Origin: Caprella mutica
Taxonomy: Eukaryota; Arthropoda; Malacostraca; Amphipoda; Caprellidae
Direction: 5' to 3'
Assembly (NCBI GenBank): GCA_947561585.1
Contig: CANNZV010001119.1
Span: 62,001-126,000 of the forward strand
Length of the DNA stretch: 64,000 bases
Of the stretch, positions 1 to 10,271 are shown in pieces. The notes beneath the pieces are model-generated. The model was not told where the DNA came from. It searched no databases and saw nothing but the letters and a program-made list of their open reading frames with translations. The position numbers and the translations under genes were made by a program. Each line of letters starts with the position of its first letter. The first letter of the stretch is position 1.

Positions 1-211
1 ATGATTTTTAAACTATTCTACCTGTAAACGATACGACGAAAACAGCTCAACCCTTCATCTCCTGAAATTCAATTTTTATTATGCATCTTATTGCAGTCGC
101 AATAGAACATTTTTAACCATTGAAACACTTTAGCACGTTCGTGGCCCAGAACGGAAGTTTCCGTCATGTTCAATACTTAGCATATCGATGATAAATATAA
201 TCAATACTTAT
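1..211. other. AT-rich left flank, no gene seen
   Basis: No open frame, RNA gene or tandem repeat is recognisable here. The segment ends at the left terminus of a hAT-like element. Confidence 0.5.
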
Positions 212-1937
212 TAGGGTTGTGACAATATTCTTTTGGCTTAAAGAATTATTCTTTATGCTTTTTAGCAATAAAGCATATTTTTTGAAATAAAGAATATTCT
301 CAAAATATGCTTTTAGTTGATCAAATAGTCCAAGTGACTGCAAATGAAACACAAACTAATTTTTATGGTTTGAATGAATGATTCAAGAATTTTTAAATTT
401 AAAAGACAATAGGTGAGGAAATTACATAATTGAATCATTGGAACCTGTAAGGCGATAATTAATAGTAATAATTTCAATAAGGAGTACACAATAGGAGCTG
501 CCATTTAATGTTACGCTTTACCTGTTGTAAACTGTTACTATTCATTGGTGCGACCCTCCATTAGTCAGACACTTTTGCAGTTTATTTCTGATTGAACATC
601 AAAATATATGTATATCGGGGGATGAGATGTGCTACCCCCCTGCCAGGTCATTAAAAAATCATGAAGTGTGCAGTACAACAAACTAGCGAATACAACAAAC
701 TCCATTAAATCGAATGAGGAAGTGCATAATACAAATTAGCCAATATTAGAAATAAAGTAAAATATATAAAAAAATAAAGGTAAATATTGTATTATTTAAA
801 TTGGTATAGGTATCTATAATGTATATTTATGTAATATTTTTTATTTTAATCAAAAACTTAAAACGAGAAATAACACAGAAAGATGTAACTGTCGGACTAA
901 TGACACGTCCCCATTGTAAACGGAGCTAATTGACGTTTCGGTACCAATTTTTTATTCCCAGACGAACCTTATTTTTTAAATTCGAAATGAGTTAAGACTA
1001 CAAATTATAGCAGATAACCAAGATACATCAACTAACAATGTATGGTACGCCTTGATACGAATTTTAAACTCTTCTGCGCATAATATATACGCACATACGA
1101 ATACACAGATGTGACCCTGCCATAATAGATTACATACTTTATTTACTATTCAGCAGGTTAAACACTTTTTTCATGGCTTTTGTACACTGCACAAAAAACC
1201 ATGTGCAAATCCTTATATACTATTAAATGAACAATTTAACCAGCTGTATAGTATACTAAAGAGTATGTAATGTAATATTGCAGGGTCACATCTGTGCGTT
1301 CGTATGTTCGTATTTGTTTATGTGCAGAAGAATCTAAAACCTCCTATCAAGACATTTAGTATACCTTCTAAATAACTTTAATATATCTTGAGGATATTCA
1401 AGGTAATGCTGAATTCAGCCAGTTTAGTAAAATAAAACGAAATCAAAACATTCGATTCTAAAAAGAAGGAATAACATACCTTTTTTCTATGTTAAAAATA
1501 ATTAACCTGGGTCATCGAAGCGTCTTTCACAACAAAACGGCTATCATCTTGATATGAACCTGCGCAATACTCTACCTTGTGAGTTAATGTATCTTGGCAG
1601 ATAACAGACGTAGAATTATTTTCGAAATTTTAAAAACAGCTATGATCATCAAATGTAATAATTGCTTTCTTTATTGTGCAAGTTATTGTCTAAAACTGTT
1701 CACTATTTATTATTTTGGTTACCTAATACAGAATAAACTGTCTCTATTTGACATTACAATTAGCCGTATTTCAAAGAAATTAGAACATATAAAGCTAACC
1801 TGAACGCATAAAAAGCATATTTTAAGCATAAAAAGAATATATTAAGGCATAAAAAGCATATATAAAAAGCATAAAAGCATATTTAACAAGCTTAAAGCAT
1901 AAAAGCATATTTCAAAAAGAATATTGTCACAACCCTA
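212..1937. mobile_element. hAT-like non-autonomous DNA element 1
   Basis: The left end starts TAGGGTTGTGACAATATTC and the right end is its exact reverse complement; the perfect terminal inverted repeat is about 23 bp. Flanks are an imperfect duplication (ACTTATTA on the left, ACTTATAA on the right, 7 of 8). Inside both ends are many subterminal copies of AAGCATATTT, AAAGAATAT and GCATAAAAAGC (about 235-315 and 1805-1920), the arrangement often seen for transposase binding in hAT elements. No frame of transposase length is present, so it would be non-autonomous. Assignment to hAT rests on terminus form and duplication length and is an inference. Confidence 0.7.
1042..1362. repeat. Foldback (MITE-like) inverted repeat nested in element 1
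   Basis: The left arm (from about 1051: CTTGATACGA, then CTTCTGCGCA, then CACAGATGTGACCCTGC near 1105) pairs with the right arm read backwards (CTTGATAGGA, CTTCTGCACA, CACAGATGTGACCCTGC ending near 1330). The best core is 1071-1330. Similarity continues weakly on both sides, so true ends are uncertain. No coding capacity is visible. Confidence 0.65.
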
Positions 1938-3260
1938 CTTATAATAGATATAAACTTTGGGGTAAACCTGAGAATGGAATGAATATCAGATATCATATTT
2001 TATGGAAGGTGTTCATGAATGTCATCAAAATTTAAAGATATTTTAGCTTTCAAGCTATTCCTATTCATCGTCAAGAACAGGGAGTCAAAAACTGGACCTA
2101 GCATTTAATTTCAACCAACTGCCATTTGTTGGATACCTACTTCCAATACAGGCTCACCATCCCTTGTATTAAATGATCTGAACATTGTTACCCCACTTAA
2201 AGTATCTAATATCCTCGTTAAAAAAACACTAGGTACTATATTTCTAAATAAAATAATCACAAATATTCTAAGTATAAAAGGGATCTAATTAAATAAAACA
2301 AATACATAATCACATATACAGTAGGGTGGGCCAAAAAATAACATTTTGGATATTACTTATGGAATAGTGAAATAAAGTTGATATGACAAGTAAAAGTACG
2401 TGTACTGAAATTTGAGTGAATTCTGACATGATTAACAGTTGCCCCCGAGCGATTCAAATGGTGATTTTTACTACATTTTGGCAAAAAACTCATAAACTCT
2501 GATGTATTATCATTAAGAATAGGAAGATAGCTAGACAAGAACTTATTTTGGTGTCTGTGCCAAAAAATCAGACAGGTACGACAATGTTTACAGTTGCCCC
2601 CACTCCTCCAAATTGTTCGAATTTAGCCACCGCTGGAGACTGTAGTCAGTCTAGTGCTCCACACTTAGGGAGGTCTGGTGCTCAATGAAGAACACAATAA
2701 GGAAACTTATATGCATGAAGTAGAACAAAAAAACATTAATTATTGATTAATAAACCAACATTTCAATATTTGGGACACTTGGTAACTCAAAAAAGTTGAC
2801 AAAGCGAATTTCATGGGTTATTATCCAATTGCTGAAATCCGAGTAAATTAGAAATTTTTGCATTACGAAAATATTGATAAATGCTTTTATAAAATGAAAT
2901 CAATACAATTCACTAAGTCATTTTGAGAATTAGATTACTTCTATCTTATCACAATAACAGCATGATTGCTCTAGAAGCCAAATTTTAAGAGAAATATTGT
3001 AATACTAATATATTTTACAATAAAAGGGCTCGGGCCAACTGAAAAGTATTAAATATTAATCTGCAACTTTGCAAGTTGTGTTTTTTCATAAAGTGCCAAC
3101 TAATTTTACCTATTCCGCAGAAAAAAACTAAATCGAATATTTCAAAATTAATGGGAAAATATCTTTTTGTACAAAACTTCAAATGTTTTGGGGCAACTCA
3201 AAAATATAGAAAAATGGCCTGGAAATTGGCATGCAATGTTCTTTCAATACGTATCAACTT
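1938..3260. other. Intergenic AT-rich sequence, no gene seen
   Basis: Only short open frames under about 65 codons, none with recognisable protein character. A GTAGGGTGGGCCAAAAAATA stretch near 2320 and a GTGCCAAAAAATCAGAC stretch near 2555 look like fragments of dispersed repeats but could not be delimited. Confidence 0.4.
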
Positions 3261-3268
3261 ATTATAAC
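3261..3268. repeat. Left target-site duplication of element 2
   Basis: ATTATAAC directly precedes the TAGGGTTG terminus and is repeated exactly at 5298-5305 after the right terminus. Eight base pairs is the length produced by hAT transposases. Confidence 0.75.
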
Positions 3269-5297
3269 TAGGGTTGAGACAATATGCACTGCATATTATG
3301 CAGTGTATGCACATAAATATTTAGTGCATATTCGCTTGAAATATGCATTTTCATAAAATGCATATGCATTTATAAAATGCATATGCATTTATAAAACGCA
3401 TATACAAAATATATGCAGCAAATAATTTTAATTAAAAAAACATTACTTTTTTTTTTTTCGAAATAGGCTGTTACTAAGAAGCTCATATATTTTAAATGTA
3501 AAAAATGTTTAAAAACTAAGTGGTAGAATAAAGGATGTTAATTAATATATTTTAATTGAAGATAATTTCAATATATTGAAACACTTCTTACAAAGCTATT
3601 TTCAAGTACATTTATCAAGTCTTGAATATGAATAATCTAGTATACAGGTAATTGAAGGTCGTACAGCGGACGATCTTTAAACAGACAACTCCCTACAAAA
3701 TACAAAAATTATCCGTTCTTCTGGCCATGCAACACAACAACCTCTTTAAATTATATAGTTTAACCAATATTCTATTCGTTTATCAATTATCTAGTAGTAC
3801 ATTTATTATATTCAAGGTATTACAATTTACAATAAACACTTAATGTAGTGTTTTTAAGATTTTCAGTATTTTGATTTTGTTACTCATTTCCTACACATTT
3901 TCTTTGATTAGAGAAGCTCTATAAAATTAAAAAGAGGTGTAACTACCCTATATTTTCACTTGGTTTAGTTACTAATATCTTTCTTTCATTTTACTTACCT
4001 TATTATTTCGTACCTACGTACAATTATATGAGTAAGTTATATAAATATAATAAGATTTTCATTAAAAAATTTATTCAATAATAATCTGAAATTGTTTTCC
4101 CTCATTAGAATTTCTTTGAAATGCTGTTAAAGAAAACTTAAAAGTTAAAATCCCCAATCAAATTAATAATTTTTGTCCTTTGCAGGGGGGATTTACCTGT
4201 ATACTGTTCGTTGTACGAGCTTTACCTGTATATATATAATATATAAATGAATATATACAGTAACACTGATTAGAAAATAGGAAAATCTCCAAATTGCCTG
4301 AATGAATTTTGGGAGCGACCCGGTCAAAGGTCAAGGTCATTGTTATTCATAACTCAAAAAGTATTGAACCATATTGCATGAAACATGGTGGGACGATTGG
4401 TCAATATACAGGAACCATTTTGTCAGATTTTGGGGGAGAACAGGTCAAAGCGGCAGCGAAGGTATGCGGTCTACCGAGTGCACGTAATCTAGTTACTGTA
4501 TATTCTTGTACTGAGAAAATATCCCCACTACATCATATGAAAAGATGATAAATGAATATACCACGGCTAAAATAAGATCTTCCCGCATTCTGCGAAAGTA
4601 ACTAGAGGTGCGTATAGAAGACTCGCCATATTTGATGGGTCAAGTTATTTTAAGATTTCATGTAGATTGACTTGAATGATTTGTGCAGATTATCCTGTCA
4701 GAATTGAATTTATGTCTCTGAATAGCCTTCATTTTTGGATAATATGTAGTTATTAGTGATTAGTCACTGATTACTAATATAAGCTTTACGTAATATCTCT
4801 ATCATAAATATTCTTGAGAAAATTTCAATTTTTTTATTTTTGTGATTACTTTAGAAATTGACCTGCCTCGCGCCTCAATTTGCTCTATTGTTAATGGAAT
4901 TACTGAGAATGTTAAATATATGAACACAAGACTTACTTTTATTATTTTATTCTCTGTAGAAGTTTTAGACATTCTCTCTCTGATAATTATCTTGAATATT
5001 AAGAAGCAGAGTTCAACCAAGTTCCCCACCTCGATCGTTATAACCTAGCCTATAATAATTTAAATTTATTAAGTAGAATAAAAAACTAGCTCTTATTCAT
5101 TTGCCTGATACTATTAATTTGTATAGGTAAAAATTTATCATTTGAATATCAATAATCAACTTATTTTACTAATCATTTTCTATTTGCATAATATTTTTCT
5201 AATTTGCATATGCACTTTCTATTTGCATATGCATGCGTTTTTTATATGCATATGCATTATTTCACCAATATGCAAGATATGCAAAGTCACAACCCTA
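3269..5297. mobile_element. hAT-like non-autonomous DNA element 2
   Basis: Ends are TAGGGTTGAGACAATATGCA on the left and GCAAAGTCACAACCCTA on the right, forming a short inverted repeat. The flanks are a perfect 8-bp duplication (ATTATAAC). Subterminal regions (about 3280-3415 and 5195-5285) are packed with ATGCATATGCAT-type motifs, different from the motifs of element 1, so these are two related but distinct families. It contains a nested CAGGTA-terminus element (3641-4232). No transposase frame is seen. Confidence 0.8.
3641..4232 (+). mobile_element. MITE-like element with CAGGTA termini, copy A
   Basis: It begins ATACAGGTAATTGAAGGTCG and ends with GTACGAGCTTTACCTGTAT, whose reverse complement (ATACAGGTAAAGCTCGTAC) resembles the start. 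The flanking TA/TATA would fit a TA target site. Related copies lie at 13324-13860 (opposite orientation) and 50386-51234 (same orientation, interrupted). No coding frame. The family name is unknown to me. Confidence 0.6.
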
Positions 5298-5305
5298 ATT
5301 ATAAC
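5298..5305. repeat. Right target-site duplication of element 2
   Basis: ATTATAAC, identical to 3261-3268, immediately after the CAACCCTA terminus. Confidence 0.75.
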
Positions 5306-7083
5306 TATTCCATATGAAGATTCTGAAGTTTGTCCGAAACCCCTATTTATCAAATATTATTATCTTTATATAATAAAATTAAACTGAATCTGTAAATTTG
5401 CTGGCAGGTCAATTATTTGCAGTATATGGCGTGATAAAATCTGGACCAATATTTTGGGGTATTGTTCCATTGCCAGTGAATTGCCATTAATTTCCCCCTT
5501 GATATTTTGCAGCTAGTAACAGTTGAAGTCAGCAGGTGATGCGTGATACAACAGCGGTCATTGGCATGTGAAATTCTGCTGGTAATGTCTTCGATCTGAA
5601 CTAGGATAGAGATGAAAATAGCGTGCGTGAACGCACACTGTTGACAGCAACTTTCCTTAACACTAACAATTTAATAGTGATGTTAAATACCGTATTAACG
5701 GCAAAGTGAAAAGGACACTCTTTCTCAATAGGCAACATAACTGTCTCTGAAGTAATAGTAAATTTGTAAGACAGCACAATGCCAGAAATTACAAAGGACT
5801 TTTATAGCGACGGTGAAGACCGAGCTATGATGGACTGCTAGGCCCTCCTTACCTATGAGACGACTGGCGACTTCTGGCGGGATCCCTATCCATTCAGGCC
5901 CAAATCCACTATACATGGTATGTGAATAATGCTTCCAATCAATTGGTCTAGTATAGTGTTTTTATACAATTTCTATTGTATAAGTATCTAGTCACTCCTT
6001 TCTCTACGATCCTTAACTTAAAATTACCTGCCAGTATTATTATAACTATTTTAATTACTTGCTCCCTAATTACTCATTCACTAATTACTTATTCCCTAAT
6101 TACGATTTGATTCCACAATGGTTATTTCTATATAAATTTCATCGTATTAAATTTCCGTTCATATTCTAAATAATAGACTAACCTTCCAGTTACTAAATTT
6201 CTCTGTATTTCAATAAACTTTACCATTTCTTTATTCCATTTCAGGCGATGGTTAGCGGGGCTGCAGTTGAAGCTTTCGTCGCTTACCCCCGTACTGCTCC
6301 ATTACAATTGTTACCAAAATAGTCAATTTTATAGCCATATAAAACTCACTCAGTTCATTGTAAATGTGGATAGAATCAATATATAATATAGCTTAATAAA
6401 TGCGTATTACTTCCTTTCTTGTTTTTGAGGCAGCCAGAAAAAGCAGATTCCCTTTAAATAGTTTTAAAAAAACAATTATCTTTACTCAGACAATGAACAC
6501 TAAAAAAGATTTGCTTCTTTGCTCTACGACCATGGCTCCGTCCATCGCCAATTGTAGTGGCCTCCAACCGACTGTGAGGTGCCTATAGCAGGTCACAGGG
6601 CAACACCCAAACTGCGGTCATCATACTTCTCCTTAACTGACGTCATGATACTGAAAGCATTGCCCCTCTGAACTGCCAAAGCAACTCTCTGCTCTAACCA
6701 AAAGGTCTCTCTCACATCATCAGTGATGTCGGTAATTCAGCTTTAAAATATTTGGTGTGTGTGTGTATAAAAATAAAAGAAATGAACAATATCATTGATT
6801 TACATATAATTATAGCTCACAGTGTTTGTTATTTAGTTTAATTATTCTAATCCAAATATTCCTACGTGTATAAAATATACATAATAATAAATGGTAGGTT
6901 ATATCCGTTGGTAATTTTCGAAATAAAATTTTGCAGGAGCTTCATATCATCTTCTGCATTACTTGGTGGTCACCTGTAAAAAAATATCTGTGAATAATTA
7001 CGACAATCCATATATTTCAATATACATCTATTGTTACTAAAAAAGAAACTATCATTTTAACTATTATTCTATTTGTAGTTTTT
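5306..7083. other. Intergenic sequence with minor repeats and protein-like scraps
   Basis: No convincing gene. A short 15-bp tandem repeat (AATTACTYATTCMCT, about four units) lies at 6050-6105. Two slightly GC-richer patches (5815-5920 and 6235-6320) contain short open stretches next to plausible splice signals but could not be linked into a gene. Confidence 0.4.
6593..6736 (-). pseudogene. Short protein-like open stretch, possible gene remnant
   Basis: The minus strand reads about 46 codons of good protein composition (including FWLEQRVALAVQRGNAF) and ends at TGA 6593-6595. A TGA also lies just upstream in the same frame and no acceptor removes it, so it looks like an exon relic or a fragment of a repeat. 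I do not recognise the family. Confidence 0.22.
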
Positions 7084-7369
7084 AGGGTGTCCCAGAGTTA
7101 CGGCACCCGAAAGAAACTGTTATCACTTTAAGAGTTCAGAAGTAAGATGGAAGACAAAAACATCATTTAAAGGAGAATTAAAAAACGATTAACTTCGATT
7201 TATTAGTTTAGATTATCTTTTCGGAAGATATCTATTTACTCGTGGCATTGAAAAATAATCAAACGGAGTTTCTCAGTAGCTAATGATACCATGTGGAGAA
7301 TGCAGCTAGAGGCATTTTGTTAGTTGCCTCTTGGTTTTCAGAGGCACAAATTCTATTATTTAGTTAAAT

Positions 7370-7670
7370 TAGTTTGTTATTCTTTGTTTTGTAAATGAGA
7401 ATTTGCCTTATTTGAAGCTATAGACTTAGGTTTGTTTGTTATTCTTTGTTTTGTAAATGAGACTTTGCCTTATTTGAAGTTATAGACTTAGGTTTGTTTG
7501 TTATTCTTTGTTTTGTAAATGAGAATGTGCCTTATTTGAAGCTATAGACTTAGGTTTGTTTGTTATTCTTTGTTTTGTAAATGAGACTGTGCTATATTTG
7601 AAGTTATAGACTTAGGTTTGTTTGTTATTCTTTGTTTTCAAATGAGACTTTGCTTTATTTTAAGCTATAG
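7370..7670. repeat. 62-bp minisatellite, about 5 copies
   Basis: Successive copies of TTGTTATTCTTTGTTTTGTA start at 7374, 7436 and 7498, exactly 62 bp apart. The second half of the unit (TTATTTGAAGCTATAGACTTA) is shared with the 40-bp array that follows. Confidence 0.9.
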
Positions 7671-8640
7671 ATTTTTCCAAGAAAGTACTGTCCTTTTTTG
7701 AAGCCATAAACTTATGCAAGAAAGTACTGTGCTTTATTTGAAGCTATAGACTTATCCAAGAAAGTACTGTGCTTTATTTGAAGCTATAGACTTATCCAAG
7801 AAAGTACTGTGCTTTATTTGAAGCTATAGACTTATCCAAGAAAGTACTGTCCTTTTTTGAAGCCATAAACTTATCCAAGAAAGTACTGTGCTTTATTTGA
7901 AGCTATAGACTTATCCAAGAAAGTACTGTGCTTTATTTGAAGCTATAGACTTATCCAAGAAAGTACTGTGCTTTATTTGAAGCTATAGACTTATCCAAGA
8001 AAGTACTGTGCTTTATTTGAAGCTATAGACTTATCCAAGAAAGTACTGTGCTTTATTTGAAGCTATAGACTTATCCAAGAAAGTACTGTGCTTTATTTGA
8101 AGCTATAGACTTATCCAAGAAAGTACTGTGCTTTATTTGAAGCTATAGACTTATCCAAGAAAGTACTGTGCTTTATTTGAAGCTATAGACTTATCCAAGA
8201 AAGTACTGTGCTTTATTTGAAGCTATAGACTCATCCAAGAAAGTACTGTGCTTTATTTGAAGCTATAGACTTATCCAAGAAAGTACTGTGCTTTATTTGA
8301 AGCTATAGACTTATCCAAGAAAGTACTGTGCTTTATTTGAAGCAATAGACTTATCGAAGAATGTACTGTGCTTTATTTGAAGCTATAGACTTATCCAAGA
8401 AAGTACTGTGCTTTATTTGAAGCTATAGACTTATCCAAGAAAGTACTGTGCTTCATTTGAAGCTATAGACTTATCCAAGAAAGTACTGTGCTTTATTTGA
8501 AGCTATAGACTTATCCAAGAAAGTACTGTGCTTTATTTGAAGCTATAGACTTATCCAAGAAAGTACTGTGCTTTATTTGAAGCTATAGACTTATCCAAGA
8601 AAGTACTGTGCTTTATTTGAAGCAATAGACTTATCCAAGA
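7668..8640. repeat. 40-bp minisatellite, about 24 copies
   Basis: Unit made of AAGTACTGTGCTTTATTTGA followed by AGCTATAGACTTATCCAAGA. It is very uniform, with variants mainly at the left (CTTTTTTGAAGCCATAAAC near 7690 and 7850) and scattered single changes. It adjoins and shares sequence with the 62-bp repeat, which suggests one arose from the other. Confidence 0.95.
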
Positions 8641-9210
8641 ATTGCATCGTTCAAAGTTTCGTGTTCAAACCGTATAGCAAATCCAAGCCTTTTCTATTAA
8701 TGAGGTCTTGAACAATTTGAGCTTTGTATGATTAAAGATAATAAAAAATTCTAAAGCTACGGTGCAAAGCAGCTTTGAAGTTTATGTTTTTTGTGCAAAC
8801 AGTCTAATAGAGATTCATAGAGTAGTTCTTAATCATTGTTTCACAGGCTCAATTTTGATATATTTTCATCCTGGTTTCTTCTTGGCAATTGAACCCTTGT
8901 TATATAAATGTCTACCAAATTTTTAAATTACCTTTTCGATTGTCAATTATTTTCTGTAAAGAAAGTTCTGAAAGATATCTGTTCTTTAGCTACGCTTACG
9001 TACTTGATGTATTGAGTTGTGATGGTTATTAGATGGTCTGTTATCCAAATATCGATGTATTGTGAAGGGCTCGAAATAATATTTAATTTGTAACGTGACT
9101 AATCGCAGTATCATAAAAACAGATACAAAATATGAATCCTTTTTTTTGTTTTCTTTCAAATGCTTCATTTGTTTTTTAATTCTCCTCTCAAACTTTTTTA
9201 GTTATAACAG

Positions 9211-9216
9211 TTTATT
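9211..9216 (-). terminator. Candidate polyadenylation signal AATAAA
   Basis: TTTATT on the plus strand is AATAAA on the minus strand, about 180 nt past the lectin stop codon, and is the first such hexamer found downstream. It falls within the right terminal repeat of the 7084-9243 element. The left terminal repeat has AAGAAA at the matching place. Confidence 0.45.
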
Positions 9217-9395
9217 TCATGTCCCGTAACGCTGGTACACCCTGTACGTCAGATTTTAATGTAAATTACAATAACACTAGTTGAATTAATCCTCACATAT
9301 TACTATCTTTTAACTAATAAAAATTGAGTTAATACAGATCTTGAAATTTTGTTTGTTGATAGTCTAAAATATATTGGGGTTAGTAAGTATAACCT

Positions 9396-10271
9396 TTAAA
9401 TTCTAATCAGACCGATTGCGAAATTTCTTGTCTTGTAGCGATAGTCAGAGTAACCATATTTTATAATATTTAATATCATCTCCCACAACAAACCTTTGTA
9501 GAAGCGAACATTTTCAGAACTTGGAGTCATCTGATTCATTTCCTTTTTTCTTTTGCAGTAGCAGGCCATAACAATTACAATTGCTAGCAAGAAGATGATT
9601 GAAGGAATAACAATAATAATCGTCATGTGATTTTTATGCACTGAGGAAAAATTGGTTTCATCATTAGGAAGAGATTCAGTCAAGACGATTTTCTGTATTT
9701 TGCAGATGTAGCTCTTGAGGCTAGTACAATTGGCATCTTTCCATTCTCGAGAAAAACGGTTAATTTCTCCACACTTTCTATTTGGGTCATTTGGCTCACC
9801 ACTTGCCCAATTTAGATGGTCCATTGGGGTCCCATCGAACCAGACGAAACTCTGGTTACTTTGATAAAGACCAATCCACATAGAAGATAGTAGATGGTTT
9901 CGTTCAACGTAGTGTCTTAAGAAATCCTCCTCCTGTTTCGAATGTATCGAAACCAAGTTGCCACCTTCTTTTCGACAGCGAATATTGGCATTGAACCAGT
10001 CAGCCTTCTTTTCAGTCTCAAAAAGGTAGCAGTACTCACCATGGAAATTAATCCATTGGTCAGAAGGACACGAACCAGTTACATCTGGGCCCTCTAGAAT
10101 GTACTTTGTGGACGAATACTTGCAAATGAATTTGTTCTCTCTTGAGCATGGTTCAGAGAACCATTTTCCTCCATCACTTACAGAAAGGACAGCACAAGAG
10201 TCGTTGGCAACCATTCCCCAGTTAGTGAACAAGACTGGGTTACCGTCCAAAAACTGGAACGTTTGAGTTTT
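9396..10271 (-). CDS. Lectin gene exon 10: end of CTLD3, CTLD4, transmembrane helix, tail
   Basis: Acceptor CTCATTCAG precedes AAAACTCAAACG. It encodes the second half of CTLD3 (ending FICK), a linker, the whole of CTLD4 without an intron, a hydrophobic helix rich in I/L/V and a cytoplasmic tail to the stop. CTLD4 carries SGEPNDPNRKC and SREWKDANC, so its calcium-binding residues look intact. A GTTTGT after YKG could be a donor, so the last residues might instead be intronic. Confidence 0.88.
   Translation of the reverse strand, partial: KTQTFQFLDGNPVLFTNWGMVANDSCAVLSVSDGGKWFSEPCSRENKFICKYSSTKYILEGPDVTGSCPSDQWINFHGEYCYLFETEKKADWFNANIRCRKEGGNLVSIHSKQEEDFLRHYVERNHLLSSMWIGLYQSNQSFVWFDGTPMDHLNWASGEPNDPNRKCGEINRFSREWKDANCTSLKSYICKIQKIVLTESLPNDETNFSSVHKNHMTIIIVIPSIIFLLAIVIVMACYCKRKKEMNQMTPSSENVRFYKGLLWEMILNIIKYGYSDYRYKTRNFAIGLIRI

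Larger units (their letters stand above)
7084..9243. mobile_element. Terminal-inverted-repeat element carrying minisatellites
   Basis: The left end (AGGGTGTCCCAGAGTTACGG) and the reverse complement of the right end (AGGGTGTACCAGCGTTACGG) match for about 45 bp with several mismatches, followed on both sides by GAGAATTAAAAAAC. The interior is occupied largely by a 62-bp repeat and a derived 40-bp repeat. No transposase is visible and no clear target duplication was found. The right end lies about 150 bp past the lectin stop codon and supplies the nearest AATAAA to that gene. The superfamily is not assigned. Confidence 0.65.

Noticed and set aside
4309..4548. 79-codon plus-strand frame (starts MGATRSKVKVIV)
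   Set aside because: Decent composition, but it sits inside a non-autonomous element, has no recognised domain and no supporting splice or promoter context.
6237..6320. Possible terminal exon after TTTATTCCATTTCAG, reading to a TAG
   Set aside because: A good acceptor-like sequence and a 26-codon open stretch, but no upstream exon could be found to join it, and the peptide is not recognisable.
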